Shown: positions 25,798-39,788 of the stretch, piece after piece | Layout: every line of letters begins with the position of its first letter | Position numbering within the stretch: position 1 is the stretch's first letter | Source of the DNA: Phascolomyces articulosus | Taxonomy: Eukaryota; Mucoromycota; Mucoromycetes; Mucorales; Lichtheimiaceae | Direction: 5' to 3' | Length of the DNA stretch: 64,000 nucleotides | Assembly (NCBI GenBank): GCA_025677815.1 | Contig: JAIXMP010000001.1 | Location: forward strand, 1,922,001-1,986,000 | Translations under genes and position numbers: made by a program | The notes under the pieces: model-generated | Database searches by the model: none | The model's input: the letters and a program-made list of their open reading frames with translations, nothing else | What the model was told of the DNA's origin: nothing

Positions 25798-26493
25798 GAA
25801 AGTTGTTGCATGTAATTGTTAAAAAAGAGGTATACAAAGAGGGAGAAAGAATGAAAGAGAGTATGGGAATTAAATGTTTGATTATAATGTATGGATGTAA
25901 AAAAAAGTATTGAAAGGAAAGAAGAAAGAAAAAAAAAGAGGTAGTATGATTGCTTCATGCCAATAATTATTTTACGCATTTTTTTCGCTTGCCGCCAAAG
26001 CAACGTGGCAAATCTTCTTCTTGGCGATTATATCGTGCCCTCATTGTTCCTTGAACGATAATCATAACTTTATTATTTTTATATATTTATTATACTTTCC
26101 TTTTATTATTATGATTATTATAAAATCAAATAGTAAAAATGCCAATAGTTTAGCACGGTTATCATGAGGCTTTGTTATGCTTCTAACCTACTTATAACTT
26201 ATTAAATCTCTCTTTTTTTTAGTCATATTCCCTTGCATCCGATGCAGGAGAACCTGCAATGTTGTTTCTACTCAATGATATTTACTACTATATAGTTATC
26301 ACGCATATATAAAGTTTTAGTTTAGATGATCATGGAAATATGCACTTGGGTACAATGTCAAAAAATATATAAAGATTTTGAGGTCACACAGCAACTCATT
26401 TGCGACACCGGAACCATAAAAGTGTCCTATCTTTTTTTTGGTAACTTCATTTCAACATTTTACACATAAAAACGATCTAGAAGAAAAAAAAAA
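25798..26493. promoter_or_regulatory. divergent promoter region between EH-like and BOLA2 genes
   Basis: About 700 bases separate the two divergent starts, so both promoters must be here. It is AT-rich with GA-rich DNA near the EH-like start. No specific factor site can be asserted. Confidence 0.5.
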
Positions 26494-26958
26494 ATGTCAG
26501 CACCTCATTCTGGAATTACCACAGAGTCACTCAAGGAAACAATTACTGAAAAGCTTCAGGCTGAACATGTTGTAAGAAAAATAAACTAATTAGGATTATA
26601 TCCAAACGATTAGAATAACATGTTTGAATCTCCTTTTCATATCTCTTTATTATCTATTTGAAACAAAAAATAGGAAGTTGTCGATCAATCAGGTGGTTGT
26701 GGACAAATGTTTGAAGTAATCATTGTATCGCCTATCTTTAAAGATAAAAAACTTCTTGCGCGACATCGCTTAGTGAATGAAACTCTCAAGGAAGAAATTA
26801 GCAAGGTTCACGCATTCTCTCAGGTTTGTGTTATTCTTTTGACAGGGTTTAACTTTATATCTGTGCGTACGTGGTCTGTATTATGAATAATATTAAAAAT
26901 ATATTATCTATAGAAATCATACACACCTGAAGAATGGGAAAAGAAGAAACCGCAATAA
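26494..26958 (+). CDS. BOLA2: BolA-like protein 2 (BOLA2/Fra2), three exons
   Basis: Cytosolic partner of monothiol glutaredoxin in [2Fe-2S] cluster handling; in yeast Fra2 it helps signal iron status to Aft1. Exons 26494-26571, 26674-26823 and 26914-26958 give 90 residues, normal for BOLA2. Conserved features: the [17 protein letters not shown] loop, where glutaredoxin/cluster ligands reside, the [10 protein letters not shown] block with the conserved histidine, and [15 protein letters not shown] at the C-terminus, which distinguishes BOLA2 from BOLA1 and BOLA3. There is no mitochondrial presequence, in keeping with a cytosolic/nuclear protein. Confidence 0.94.
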
Positions 26959-28108
26959 TTGCTATTATATTAGAAATCCTTTTATTTTTAATGAGAAGAA
27001 CCACATTAATATTATTATAAATGCGTAAACTATCCGTTACTCAACTGGGTAGAACCACCTGTTATTACTAATAAATTGTTATTGTTTCATATATATATAA
27101 TCATGATGATGGACAAATTGAAAAAGGGTTTGTTTACGTGTCAAGGAAATGGAAATATTACAATATAAACTAAAGTACTGTACATTGTATCAATCAAGAA
27201 TGATTAGGAGTATCATTGATTAGTAATGTTGCGCAGTATGACAAGTGCTTAAGAGCTTAAAGTTATCATGTCAAAACTTGATCTATGAAAATTTGAAAAC
27301 CGTCAGCTCTAGGAAGCATGACCAAGTATCGAATAATTACCTCTATATTTATTGTTTTGTTATTCTGAGGATATTTATAATCAGTCTATTTAAATATTGA
27401 CCTCGGAAATTAACTCCACAGAGTATGGGAAAGGTTGGAATCCATGGCGTGGGTCTAACGCACAATCTGCAACTTTTTTTCTAGTAAAATATTGTTGAAA
27501 CTCTCGGTTTGATCGCCGATGTTCAAATGCACTGTTTCACCATCATTATTATATTATTTTTAGCACACATACACACTCCAGCCAAACTTACTGCACGTGA
27601 TAAATGATATCAACACCGGCTCATAAATGAGATGGATGGAGGATCTCATACATCTCCTGGGAGAAATACAAAAGCCTTCAGATAGTACATAGCTTGTTGA
27701 GCGGTTCATCCATTATATAAATATATATTGTAAGGTAATAGGTGGACGTGAATGAATTTACCAAAAAAAAAAAAAAAAAAAAACAGATTAATGACGCTAA
27801 CGGGTTCCTTTATTAAGCGAAAACGTATCTTCCCATTTTGAGCATTTCCGTTAACCCACTTGGGTATTATTTTTCATTTTGCATGATAAAAACTGTTCGT
27901 GTCAAAGATGAATAAATGTTCTTGATAATAATACAAATTAACACGGGCCGGATTTTACCCATTGCATTTATCCGTTGCATCATTATGGATGTAAAAACTG
28001 TTATTGATTTGGATCAGTTGCAGTATTCATAAAAGGTATAAAAACGCAACATGATGTGAGAAAAAGCATAATCTTTCCTCATTAACTCATACTACACGTC
28101 AAAATATA
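26959..28108. other. intergenic region with poly(A) run
   Basis: No gene seen. A poly(A) run of about 22 lies at 27761-27783. The last 100 bases carry the promoter of the reductase gene. Confidence 0.6.
28037..28043 (+). promoter_or_regulatory. candidate TATA box of the reductase gene
   Basis: TATAAAA occurs 66 bases before the reductase ATG, inside otherwise mixed sequence, at a plausible distance for a fungal core promoter. In DNA this AT-rich, chance occurrence is possible. Confidence 0.35.
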
Positions 28109-29506
28109 ATGGTCCAAACTCCTAACAAACAACTTGTTCTTTTAAAGCAACTTCCTGAAGGCTACCCTGTTGTTGGTGAACATATCGATGTACGAGAATC
28201 CACAATTGATCTCGAGGCCCCTCTTCAAGAAGGTCAAGCTCTCATCAAGGTTCATGTTATTTCTATTGATCCATTTCTTCGTTCCTCTATGAGGGGTAAT
28301 TCTCGTGACGAACACATCCCTCCCGTTGATGTGGATCAACCTATGTATGGTTATACTTTATCTACTGTTATCAAGTCTAACATTGACAAATTCCAACAAG
28401 ACGATATTGTTGTTGGCATTACGAACCTTGAGGAATATACAACCATTTCTTCCTCTGACCCATTCTTCTCCGTTACCAGAGTTCGCAATGATATCAAGAA
28501 TTCTGTTCTTCCATTGTCATATTATGTTGGGGTCTTGGGTAAAAAAAGGGCAATTTAACATGGAAAAAAGGTTTTTTATTTAAGGATCATAATGCAAAAT
28601 AGTATAAACATTACTCACATTTATTTTCTTATTCATTCAGGCATGCCTGGTCATACGGCTTATGCAGGGTAAGACCCAGAGGTAGTACATGTACTTTTTG
28701 TGGGATGGTGATATGGTATACTATAGTATTGAAAAGTAACAATAAAAATATACATTATTAAAGTTTGTTCGAGGTTGGAAAACCCAAGAAGGGCGAAACC
28801 CTTTTTGTCAGTGCTGCAGCTGGTGCAGTAGGACAAATTGTTGGACAGCTTGGAAAAATCTTGGGTTTACGTGTGCTCGGTTCAGCTGGTTCTGACGAAA
28901 AGATAGCCTATCTCAAAGAAATTGGATTTGACGCTGTATTTAATTACAAAACAACAAGCAATATATCAGAAAAACTTACAGAACTTGCTCCCAAAGGTAT
29001 TGATGTCTATTTTGATAATGTTGGTGGTGAAACTTTAGAAGCTGTACTTGAAAATGCAAATCGCTTTGCAAGGTAATATATCATTTTTTCATTACTGTTT
29101 TAAGAGCAACAAGATATACATGTAGTGTATTTTATATAAAAAAATGATGATTATCGATGACTAACATCGAATATAATACAATGCTCAATTATTACTATCC
29201 CATATATGCAGAATTGTTGCTTGTGGTATGATTTCCACCTATTACTCAGAAAAGGATATTGGTGTACGAAATTTGATGAAGATTGTGCCAAAACATATTA
29301 CCTTGGAGGGTTTTGCTGTTTTTGATTATATGCATTTGGAAGACCAGTTTACAAACGAGGTTACCCAATGGTTAAAAGAAGAAAAGATGAAATATCGAGA
29401 ATCAACAACAAATGGCATCGATGGCGCTGCTCAAGCTCTTGTAGATGCCATGCACGGCAAAAACAATGGTAAACAAATTGTTCATGTTTCCAGTCCCTCT
29501 TTTTAA
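28109..29506 (+). CDS. zinc-free MDR: NADP-dependent alkenal double-bond/prostaglandin-type reductase, four exons
   Basis: Reduces the carbon-carbon double bond of reactive enals/enones using NADPH, a detoxification role in the cytosol. Exons 28109-28538, 28641-28668 (only 28 nt), 28764-29072 and 29212-29506 give 353 residues, normal for the family. Visible: N-terminal IDPFLRSSMRG (about residues 51-61), substrate/cofactor loop GMPGHTAYAGL, the AAAGAVGQIVGQL nucleotide-binding turn, the DVYFDNVGGE block and the IVACGMIS strand. Catalytic zinc ligands of alcohol dehydrogenases are absent, as expected for this branch. The last residues are KQIVHVSSPSF with no targeting signal. The annotation could equally read leukotriene B4 12-hydroxydehydrogenase-like. 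Confidence 0.92.
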
Positions 29507-30375
29507 AGCATTATTCATTTTATTTACTATTGCACTTATTTTTTTTTATAAAAATAAATTTATTGTCACAATTATTTATTTACCAATATCAACAATTAAA
29601 TGCTTAATGTACAATTGTAATCAAAATATATTCTACGAAACAATTGAGACAGCCTTTGGTTGGGAATATTAAAGTGGTGGGGAATTTAAATGGATTATGT
29701 TTCTATCTACTATCTACTATTAACTATTAATCATCAATGCTATAGGAATGTAATAATCCATGATAATAAAGTAGTTTTATAGCATAAGTACCAACTGTCA
29801 TCATTATTAGGTAATATTAGAGTTCAGTTAATTTGAGAAAAATTAAAATAAGTTGGTTTTGGAATATGCTTTTTTTATAATTTGTGCATTTCCATATTTT
29901 TGGTTATGCATCTACGATCTATAGGAAAGAATTCCTATATCTTAATTCTTTTATATATACCATTAAAATTTATATTTATGACGTGTCAATATTATGTGTG
30001 TGGCGCGTTCAGTAGTAGATATTAGAATTTATTAACAAATTGTTACTTTCCTGGATACAGGGTAAACTAAAATTGCCAAAAATGGGCACAGTAATAAATT
30101 GTGATGTTGATGTATGTAAAAAACCTAAAGATCACAGATATTATCAGTGTTTTGACAGCAGTAGCAGTAGTAGAAAAGTTTACTAACTGGACTAAAAAAC
30201 AAGAGATTTCAGTAGTCTGGGTTAACGGCAGGAGTCTACTATTGGCAAGTGAATTTTTTTTACTAATTTCACATGAATGTGGGATCGATTTGTAATACGC
30301 ACTGTGAAATATGGGGAGTTGACAGCGTCGTGCTTTTTAGTTCTTCATCTAATCTTTTCATTTACAATAATAACA
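29507..30375. other. intergenic region
   Basis: Separates two tandem plus-strand genes. No RNA gene or supported coding region. A 34-codon frame from 30082 is too short and featureless to call. Confidence 0.6.
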
Positions 30376-31999
30376 ATGTCCAAATACCAATATGAATCAG
30401 TTAAAGTTCAAGTATTCCCTGATGGTGTTGCTCATGTCGAATTGAATCGCCCAAAGGTAAAAAAAAAATGCATTTCCGGTTCATTTCGTTCTACACAAAA
30501 CTGACACAGCTTGCTGGTTTTTTATATTCATAGGTACTCAACGCTTTTAATGCAACGTAAGATACAGGAGACGAAAAAAAGTTGCATCCTTAGTTATATA
30601 CATGAGCTCTTTTTTAACAAGCAAATGATTATAGGTTGGTAAACGATATTGCAAAATGTTTTGCTGAAATTGGTGCTGATCGTGATATTCGTGCTATTGT
30701 TCTTTCTGGAAGTGGTCGTATGTTCACCGCTGGTTTAGATTGTAAGTGAACCGTCTTTAATATGATTGTTATTCAATTGATATAATGATGTTAATTTATA
30801 TATTGTGCGGATATGGTAATATAGTGGCAGACAATTTCTTATTACAAGAGGATAATGGTGAACTGGATGTTGCTAGAAAAGCCTTCATTGTACAAGAACA
30901 TATCCGAGTAAGTAAATGATGTTAGAGGATGGATATTATACTTCAATGGCTATATGGCACATATATTGACAAATGAGAGGGTATTTATAGTGGTTCCAAA
31001 ATGCAGTTACAACACTTGAGAAATGCCCCATACCAATTATTGTCGCCATGCATAATGGTGTGTTTGGTGCTGGTGTTGATTTATGTACAGCTGGTGATAT
31101 TCGTTACGCTACCAAAGATTCTTATTTCTGTGTCAAGGTAATTTATATTGAAATATGTATAGCTATTCCAGAGTGTAGTAATGAATAGCCATGGGTTGTT
31201 TTATAGGAAGTGGATGTAGGTCTTGCTGCTGATGTCGGTACTTTACAACGCTTACCCAAAGTGATTGGCAATTCCAGTTTAGTTCGTGAATTATGTTTTA
31301 CTTGCCGCAAGTAAGTTTTTAGTGGATCCGAAAATATAACGTGGAACAAAGTGAGCATCCTTCTTTTTAGATTCAAGTTTTTAATATATCATAAAAAATA
31401 TTAGCATGTACGCAGATGAAGCCTATCAATGCGGATTAGTCAATAAGCTTTTTGATACAAAGGAGCAGCTTATTGGTAAGTACTTAATTGTCAAATTTTA
31501 CAATACCAGAATTGTTCTTACATGCTTACATAGAAACAACGTCTATGAACATAATGTATGGGTAGATCATGTTAGCATTAGGATTCTAATAAATTATTTT
31601 AATATATAGAGGAAGCATTGAAAACAGCAAAGGTCATTGCATCCAAATCTCCTGTTGCTGTTGTTAGCACAAAGTAAGAAAACGAAAATCAAAGAGGCAT
31701 ATCATATTACCCAAAAACATTATTATAAACTAAACTATGCTTTATTCCTTTATTCGATAGGCACTTATTGAATTATTCACGCGATCATAGCGTTGATGAA
31801 GGTTTAGAATACACAGCTGTTTGGAATAGTGCTATGCTTATGACTGAGGTAAAATCAATATCATTAACATGGAAATAGTAATGAAAGTATTTGCATATTG
31901 ATTATCAAATCATTATTATTATTATTACTCTCTTAGGATATTCCCAAGTCTGTCGAAGCTTTTGTTACTAAAAAGCCTGCTACCTATTCCAAACTTTAA
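30376..31999 (+). CDS. peroxisomal delta(3,5)-delta(2,4)-dienoyl-CoA isomerase, ten exons
   Basis: Crotonase-fold isomerase needed to degrade unsaturated fatty acids with odd-numbered double bonds by beta-oxidation. Exons: 30376-30456, 30534-30556 (23 nt), 30635-30741, 30825-30907, 30991-31137, 31207-31310, 31405-31475, 31610-31673, 31761-31848 and 31937-31999, giving 276 residues. Signatures: SGSGRMFTAGLDL oxyanion loop, HNGVFGAGVDLCTAGDIRYA second oxyanion strand, and VKEVDVGLAADVGTLQRLPK, which is diagnostic for dienoyl-CoA isomerases and contains the catalytic Glu and Asp. The C-terminus is SKL, the canonical peroxisomal PTS1. Very high intron density for a gene of this size. Confidence 0.95.
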
Positions 32000-32416
32000 C
32001 CAAGAAGAAATATTAAATAAAGGAAGCGATTATTTATTATTAGTTAATATATATTAAGTTTGGGTATTCCACTTTTTTTTTTTTTTTTTTTTTTTTACTT
32101 TGCTTTATAATGGATCAATGATACAAAATCCGCGCCCAAAAAAAAATTCAAGAGCATGGTTGTCACGTGTTCTCTCCGCATTTTCTTTTAGCGTTTGCGC
32201 GTGGTTCCAAACTTTTTTTCTAGCATTTTTTTTTTCTTGTGTATCTCTTTTTTTCGTTTCCTTTCCTCTTTTATAAACCGGATTTATGGCTCGCTTCATT
32301 TAAAAGTATATACAACAGAAAAAAAAAGAAAGACGACGACCCTTCCCCCTCTTCCACAAATAAAGCATATACATACATAACGCCATACACATACACTACA
32401 ATTATACTAAACGATA
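32000..32416. other. intergenic region with poly(T) run
   Basis: A poly(T) run of about 24 lies at 32073-32096, followed by the promoter and AT/CA-rich 5' leader of UBR1. No gene. Confidence 0.6.
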
Positions 32417-35400
32417 ATGTCAAGTTCAAGTACAGCAGAAAATAATGATAAATCAACAACACCTGTAAGCGCAGAGCAACTCAAGAAATTCCTTCATGAG
32501 GCACCCGCCATGTATAAATATCGTTTACACCGAGGGGCAGAACGGCAAATTTTGACCAATTGTTATAGATTATTATGGGGCAATAATCATGCTTTAATGA
32601 AAAAATATTTTTTCACTTCCAGTTCGTTAACAATGGACGACCACGATGCATCGAACGACAATTTATCAATGTTATTGGAAAAATATAATTTGTTTAAACG
32701 TGGTGACGACGATAACACAGTGGCAGTACCGTCAAATCCGGACAATGTCCTAGTTGATCATGCATCGGACGAACCGGAATACTGGGAAACCCAACGCGGT
32801 AAACAATGTGGTCACTTATTTAAAAAAGGCGAGAGTGTCTATCGTTGCAGGTAAATGATTACTATTATTACTATGGTCAATTGTGTGTGGATAAAAATGA
32901 TGGAAGCAGTAATTTGATTAAACTGAAAAAAATTATATAATGCATTTAGAACATGTGGATTGGATGATACATGTGTACTTTGTGCTAGATGTTTTCATTC
33001 TACAAACCATGATGGACACGATGTAAAAATATGGATTAGTCGAGGTGCTGGTGGCTGTTGTGATTGTGGAGATCCGGAAGCGTGGAAAATACCACTCATA
33101 TGTAGCATTCATTCACTTTCAGCAGCTCCAACGACAAATACAGCAGCTGAAACCTCATCGTCATCAGCAGATAATAATACTAAATCAACGCGAGCGATAC
33201 AACTTGAACCAAGAACCTCAGTAACACCTGAATTATTAGAGCAAATAAAGGCAACTATCCAAGTAGTCATGGATTATATTCTAGAAACATTTGCAACAAG
33301 TCCGGAAAATCTCTCACTCCGCGACAAGCAGCAAATTCAACAGGACTGCGAAGCTAGTGACAAAGCATTGGGAATGCCCGACAGCGGTCCTCGACCCATG
33401 TACGCGTGTATCTTGTGGAACGATGAGCGCCATTCTTTTGATGAGGTGATTGAAGTCGTTATGCGAGCCACTCATTGCTCCAAACTACAGGCTAGCAAAG
33501 TCGCCGAAAATGTCGATGCATACGGACGACATATTGTTGAAACATCCTCCAGACTCGATGACCTAATACCCATTGCTACTGAAATCAGTCGAATCAAACT
33601 TGCCGTCACTATTCGGTCTTGCAAGGATACTGTACGAGAACAGATTTGTGGGTTATTGTTGGACTGGCTCAAGGATTTGATTAGTGGTCGATTTACATTC
33701 TTTGGTAACGTTGAAGGGGGTAATTGTATCCTTCGAGATATCATATGCGAGGTCCTTTGTGAGGATTATTCTCTTCGACCTGAATTAGCGGCATTATCCA
33801 CTCGATCAAGAAGAGGAACAGTTTCGGATAACGATCTTGATTTTGATTTTGAATTCGATGGCGCTGGAACAGAGGATGAAGCCGGAGAAGGTGATACAGA
33901 TGCAGAATTATTTGGTGGTGCCATGGTGGTCGATGATGAGGATGGAATGTTTACTCGTGCATTTGTACCTGATGATGACGATATTGATTGGCTTGAAGGT
34001 GATGAAGACGACGATGAGTATCATCCTGGAGGTAGTGATGATGATGATTATGAAGAGGATGATAGCGACAGTGATAGTGATGTCGGACCACGTGTGCACA
34101 ATGCGTATACTAGTCAGGATGTAGAAATGCGAAATGTCAGCGATGATGATGAAAATGAAAATCGAGACGTATATCATCATCTCCATCAAAATCGACGTCA
34201 TATTCATCCAGAAACAAGAACAGATGCTGGTGATACAACAACCTCTCCTCCACCTCATGTACAACGATCACCTTCACCTTCAACAACTACAACAACAGCA
34301 GCAACAGCAGCTACCTCGAATGTTGGAAATGCATCTTCACCAGCACTAAGAACACCACCTCATCGACGCCACTCACCAAGTCGACCTCATGATATTATTG
34401 ATCTCAAATATGACTTGAACGAATGGCTCACATACACAGATCAAATTGAATGGGATGAACGCAATATTGCAACAATGTTAAATTCACCCTTACCTTCCAA
34501 TTACAAGTTATTGGCTGAAACGGATGAGAATATAAAGAGAGAATTCAGCAGAAAACTTCGACTCGATTATCTTTTACAATACGATTTACGTTTATGGAAA
34601 ACAGCACGTACTAGCATCAAGGATTTATTGATTGGTACCCTTGTTTCCAACTTCGACTATAGACCTACCATTGGTAAAGTATCCAACAGATGAAATAGGA
34701 AATTATATATGGAGATATCTTGGATAAGATTCTTTTTTTTTGCATTTACGTATTCGTTGTTTTTTTAACTTATTTTTGCTTATTAAAATAATAGGTGTCC
34801 GATTCGCACGCAATTATCCCGAGCTACTAGATGCTTTTTTCCTTAAGGATCGTGAACCAGAACATTCCATTACAACTATGTCAGTTCAAATTTTGACAGT
34901 ACCAACGGTAGCAGCACTTCTTGTGAAGGATTATAAGTTCTTTGGTATTGCATGTTCCATCTTGGCCAACTTTTTCCTAACGGATAGTATTCATATGCTA
35001 TTACCTGAAGAATATCACAATATGCAAGTGGATTGTTCATCACGTGCCATCAAACGACCACGATTTGCCATGACATTCTTTGACTTACGTTACATTTTGA
35101 ATGCTGAAATGGTAAAGGCCGAAGTATGCCATCAACCCTTATACTTGCGTCATTTCCTTGATATGTTGTTTCAATTCCAAGCAATGGATCCATTGGTTCG
35201 GCAAGACAATGTTCATGTGGAATATGAATCGACATCCTGGGTGAATGCATTTAATGTGACATTACAAATATCAAAACTATGTCGGTTGTTTGCCGATTGT
35301 TTTGCATCTCTTTATGAGCAATCAGTCGTAACATCACCTGGTAGCAATAACAACAACCAGGATAGTGATGTTCAACAGAAAAATTTGGAAGCAACACAAT

Positions 35401-38400
35401 CTTTAGTCCGATCCATTTTACGTGTCCTTCACGCATTACAGAGTTGGTCACCAAAATTGACAGAATCAGCATCACAAGCAGCAGCTTTATTAGCGGGTTC
35501 AAAAGCAACCAATACTTGGGATGATGATGGATATGGTTATTTGATCAAGGGAATCCAACAACAAAAAACCAAGTCCTTTGAATCGCCTGCAGCTGGTAAC
35601 ATGACTATAATCAAGTATGACATTGCAAAGGAACCAGTCTCTTTCCATCATCCATATCACTGGTTATTGGCCGAATTATTATCCCATGTTCGATTACTTA
35701 AAGATGATACTTTAAGTCAACTTGGATGGAAAAATGGATTCAAGAGTGTGATTGATAAATTCAACGAACAGGAACCTGATAGAGAAACATTCTTGGCTGT
35801 CCTTGAATATCCTCTTAGAATGCGTGCCTTGTTGGCTCAAGCTAATTGTGGTGTATGGGTTCGAAATGGTTTTAGTATTCGTAACCAGGTAAAAATAAAC
35901 ATTTTATTACTCTTTAGAAACCAAAGGTACACCATTCATATAACGTATGATATTCAAATTTTATATTTTTTTTTAAAAAAAGGCACGAACTTACCGTGAT
36001 GTGAGTGTACGAGAATACACTTACGATTGGGATTTATATCTACTTCAAGTTGGTCTTGCCATGACTCAACCAGACCATTTGCTTGCCACTATGATAGACA
36101 GATTCAATATCGTGGACTGGTTCAATGGCAAACCCGAAAAACCACACCCCTATTATGATGCCTCCCAAATGACAACAGTGGTAGAAGAATTTACCGATTT
36201 CTTGGTGATTTGTGCCACAGAGCGTGGATATGCTTCTGATATGCCAATTGAAGACAAGATTCGTCGAGCCATTATTCAATATCTGGGTCTCTCCAGTATG
36301 GCTTATTCCGAGTTGGTCAAAGTGCTACCAGACAGTCTAAGTGATCATGCCTCATTTGATAAACATTTGGGTGAATTATCCGAATACAAACCACCCTCAG
36401 GATTAAATGATCATGGTCGGTATGAACTCAAGGATGAATATTACAAAGAGCTCGACCCTTACTTTTGGCAATTTTCACGAAATCAACGAGAAGAAGCGTT
36501 CGAAAAACTGCGTCTTCGACACAACAAGAATGCTCGTGAAAAACAAAAACAAGAAGTCGACAAGGAAGAGTTCTTTATCTTACCACAGTTGCGTAAAATT
36601 CCCAAGGATGGTCCATTCAAATATTTCGGCAACTTTTTACAATCGCACATGATGGTTCAAATTGTTTTGTATGCTTTGTGGAATTCTCGTACAACCAAGT
36701 CATCTGGAGAATTGATCTTGGACGATGCGTTGTATCTGGCAATGGTAGCTGTGACGGATGAAAATACAGAGGCATATGAACGACGGCATAGTTTGGTCAA
36801 GGGTAAATCCCGTGCAGGTGCCTTTACATCAACACACGTGGATAGCTTTGTGGAATATGCCTGTAATGATGTATTCCCTGTGACAGTTGGTATTGAGCGT
36901 GAACATTTGTCATTGCTGACTGTTCTTTTACGATTTATGGGAGACAAGGAATACAAATATGTCCATCAACGATGTAAATACATTATCGACCGAATGGAAG
37001 AACGGGAATGTCCTGCAGAAGCTAAACAAAAGATTGCCGAGTGGCGAGCATTACATCAAACAGAACAGGAAAATGTCAATGAAGAAGAAAAGAATGATGC
37101 AGCTGCTGAATATGAAAAGAAGAAGGCAGCAGTTAAAGCACGTCAAGCAAATATCATGGCACAATTTGCTCAAGCTCAATCTCAATTCATGTCACAATAT
37201 GCAGATATGTATGACGATGAAGAAGATGAAGAAACCATGAATCAAGGTGGTGGTGCAGATTTAGACAAAAACGTAGCACCCAATGGTGATGTTGAACGGA
37301 CATGCCATTTCCCTGCTGGTACCTGCATTGTTTGTCAAGAAGAACTTGATCGATCACGACTCTACGGTGTTCTTGGCTTGGTTCAAAAATCAAAGACGAT
37401 TCGACAAACGCCATTACACAATTCAGAGGTTCTTTTCGATGTACTCGAAACAGCCCAAGGTCGTGATAATTGGAAACAACATATGGAAGCTACCACTCAA
37501 GATAATACGACCAGCACTACCAATAGACGTGCAACACCAACATTATCTTCATCAGCCGTATTGAACGCATTCCCTACCGATGCCCATGTAGAAGGGTTAC
37601 ATATTTCAACATGTGGTCATTTGATGCATGCTCATTGTTTTAACGGTTACCAAGAATCCGTCGATAGTGATACCACTAATCCTCTTCGTGCACTTATGCC
37701 ACAACTTAGACACAAGCAATTCCTTTGCCCACTTTGTAAGGCACTCGGTAACGTTTTATTGCCAATTGTATGGAAGGGTAAAAAAGAATCCTACCCGGGC
37801 CCCATGGCTCCCAAAACAACTTATGAAGACTTGGGTCCTATGGCAAAAGATTTGATGAATCAACTTGAAAATGAAATTGGTCCTGGCGACCGAAAGATGC
37901 CTGGAGGAATAGACGAAGAAGTGGATCCACGATTATCAGAACCAGGGGTTGAAATTGAAAATGTGGATGCTTTACGACGACTCTATAATCAACTACGAAC
38001 AGCCATGAAAGGAGGTAACCATAGCTTGATTATCCAAGATGGTAGTATATCACCAGGTGAACTTCGTGCTTCACTTTTAGAATTATACAACATGTATGCA
38101 TACGCTATTGCATCGATCGAAATTGCACAACGAGGAGATCATGGTGTACGTGCACGCGATTTGAGCGTAGAACATACAGGAACTTTCTTGGATGACATCT
38201 CATCCCAAAACCAAACGTTGCTCAAGATCTTGGCCAAAACAGGTGAATTGATGCCAAGTGTCATGAATACACGATGGGTTACGGATGATCGATACACCAT
38301 GCAACGTATTAGTTTGGGTGCCTTGCGACAAATCTTTTATGATGAAGCACTCAGTACGGATGGATCAGCTTACAGTGAAGCTCTGCGCAAACCATTATTA

Positions 38401-39788
38401 CTTGCTGATCCATTTGAAACCCTGACACGTATTGGATTTATTATCAAGGCTTCGTCTTCTTCGCCTAGACAACATCATCAGCAACTTTCTACAATTGATA
38501 TACATCACTTTATGCGTTTATTGTATGTTGCCGAGATCACAAAGACGGTGATTGGATTATTACAAGGATTCAAAACAGAATTACTTGCAGATCAAAAGAT
38601 ATCACAATCCTATCAACGCCTTTCTTCATCAAGTTCAACTGCACGATCACCACAAGAAGGAGAAGCAGCAAAACGATTCGCATGCGACATTGCTAGTCTT
38701 GTGGGAATTTCTGAAACAACACTTCAAGACTTTTTCGCTCAAGTACCTGCTCATGTGTTTGCTTCATTGATTCGTACATTTGCATTACCCTATCTCCGCA
38801 AAGCTTTGCTATTGATGGTAGTTCATCATGGATTTATTTTACAACCACTTCAATGGGAACAAGAAGAGGATGACGATGAAATGATGGATGATGACGACGA
38901 ATATGATTACTTGGCACGTATCCTCCGCTTACCAACATTCACCCAAGTTTTCAATTTGGAACCATCTGACCAAGGCATGTTGTTGGGTTGGTGTAAACAT
39001 TATTATAATGAAGCTCAAAAACATGGCTCAGAAGCATCCGCTGTTTCAACCACTACTGGTAGTAATATTGGTGGAAGAGGTACATCACCAACATTAGCAT
39101 TAGCTGCAGCAGCGGCAGTAGGAGGAGGGGCAACAACAGCAACGGTAACATCAAATGTTACAAGTAATAACACGAGTGGAAGTTCTAGTGCAAGACAATC
39201 TCCAACATTGTTACAACTTCAACAAAAGCGAATTATTTCACTTCGATTACCAACACCTTATTATCTTGTATCATTACCTTATCGAATGGACCAGTTATTC
39301 GAAGAAAGTGCAAGAAGAGTATGTCGTAAATGTAATAATTTACCAGAATACCCTGCCTTATGTCTCGTCTGTGGTACATTTGTTTGTGCTCGTCGTTACT
39401 GCTGCACCGAAAATGATCGTGGTGAATGTAATACCCATATGCGTAGTTGCAGTGGTGATGTGGGTATCTTTTTAGTTATCAAGGAGTCGCTTGTATTATT
39501 ATTACATGCAGATGGCGGTAGCATCATGAATGCTCCTTATTTGGATACGCATGGTGAAGTCGATTTATTCTTGAGGTAAAAAAGAATGTGTTTAATGAGA
39601 TTGAGATAAAATTAAACAAATGTGAATACTTATCACTATATTTATATTATAGACGTGGAACACCACAATATCTTAATCCACAACGTTATGAACAAATTCG
39701 ACAAATGTGGCTTTCTCATGCTGTTCCAGCCTTTGTTCGAAGAAAGATGGAATCATCTTACTCTTATACTCGTTGGGAATCCTGGTGA
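32417..39788 (+). CDS. UBR1: E3 ubiquitin-protein ligase UBR1 (N-recognin), five exons
   Basis: Recognises destabilising N-terminal residues and, with Rad6-type E2, ubiquitylates the protein for proteasomal degradation. Exons 32417-32850, 32950-34673, 34795-35888, 35983-39575 and 39653-39788 give 2326 residues, several hundred longer than typical fungal UBR1. In order: UBR box (about 128-200) with its Cys/His array, GKQCGHLF to GCCDCGDPEAW; ClpS-like type-2 pocket (about 293-345, YACILWNDERHSFDEV); a large Asp/Glu-rich insert (about 440-535) followed by a Ser/Pro/Thr-rich stretch; a helical middle; a RING-type domain (about 1532-1668, CIVCQEE, CGHLMHAHCF, CPLC) with a long internal insertion; and the C-terminal autoinhibitory zinc domain (about 2198-2326, CRKCNNLPEYPALCLVCGTF, ending YTRWESW). 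All zinc motifs look intact. It ends 231 bases from the convergent DUF1764 gene. Confidence 0.96.

Noticed and set aside
30082..30186. 34-codon frame with cysteines upstream of the dienoyl-CoA isomerase
   Set aside because: Too short, ends in a Ser run, and no conservation can be judged.
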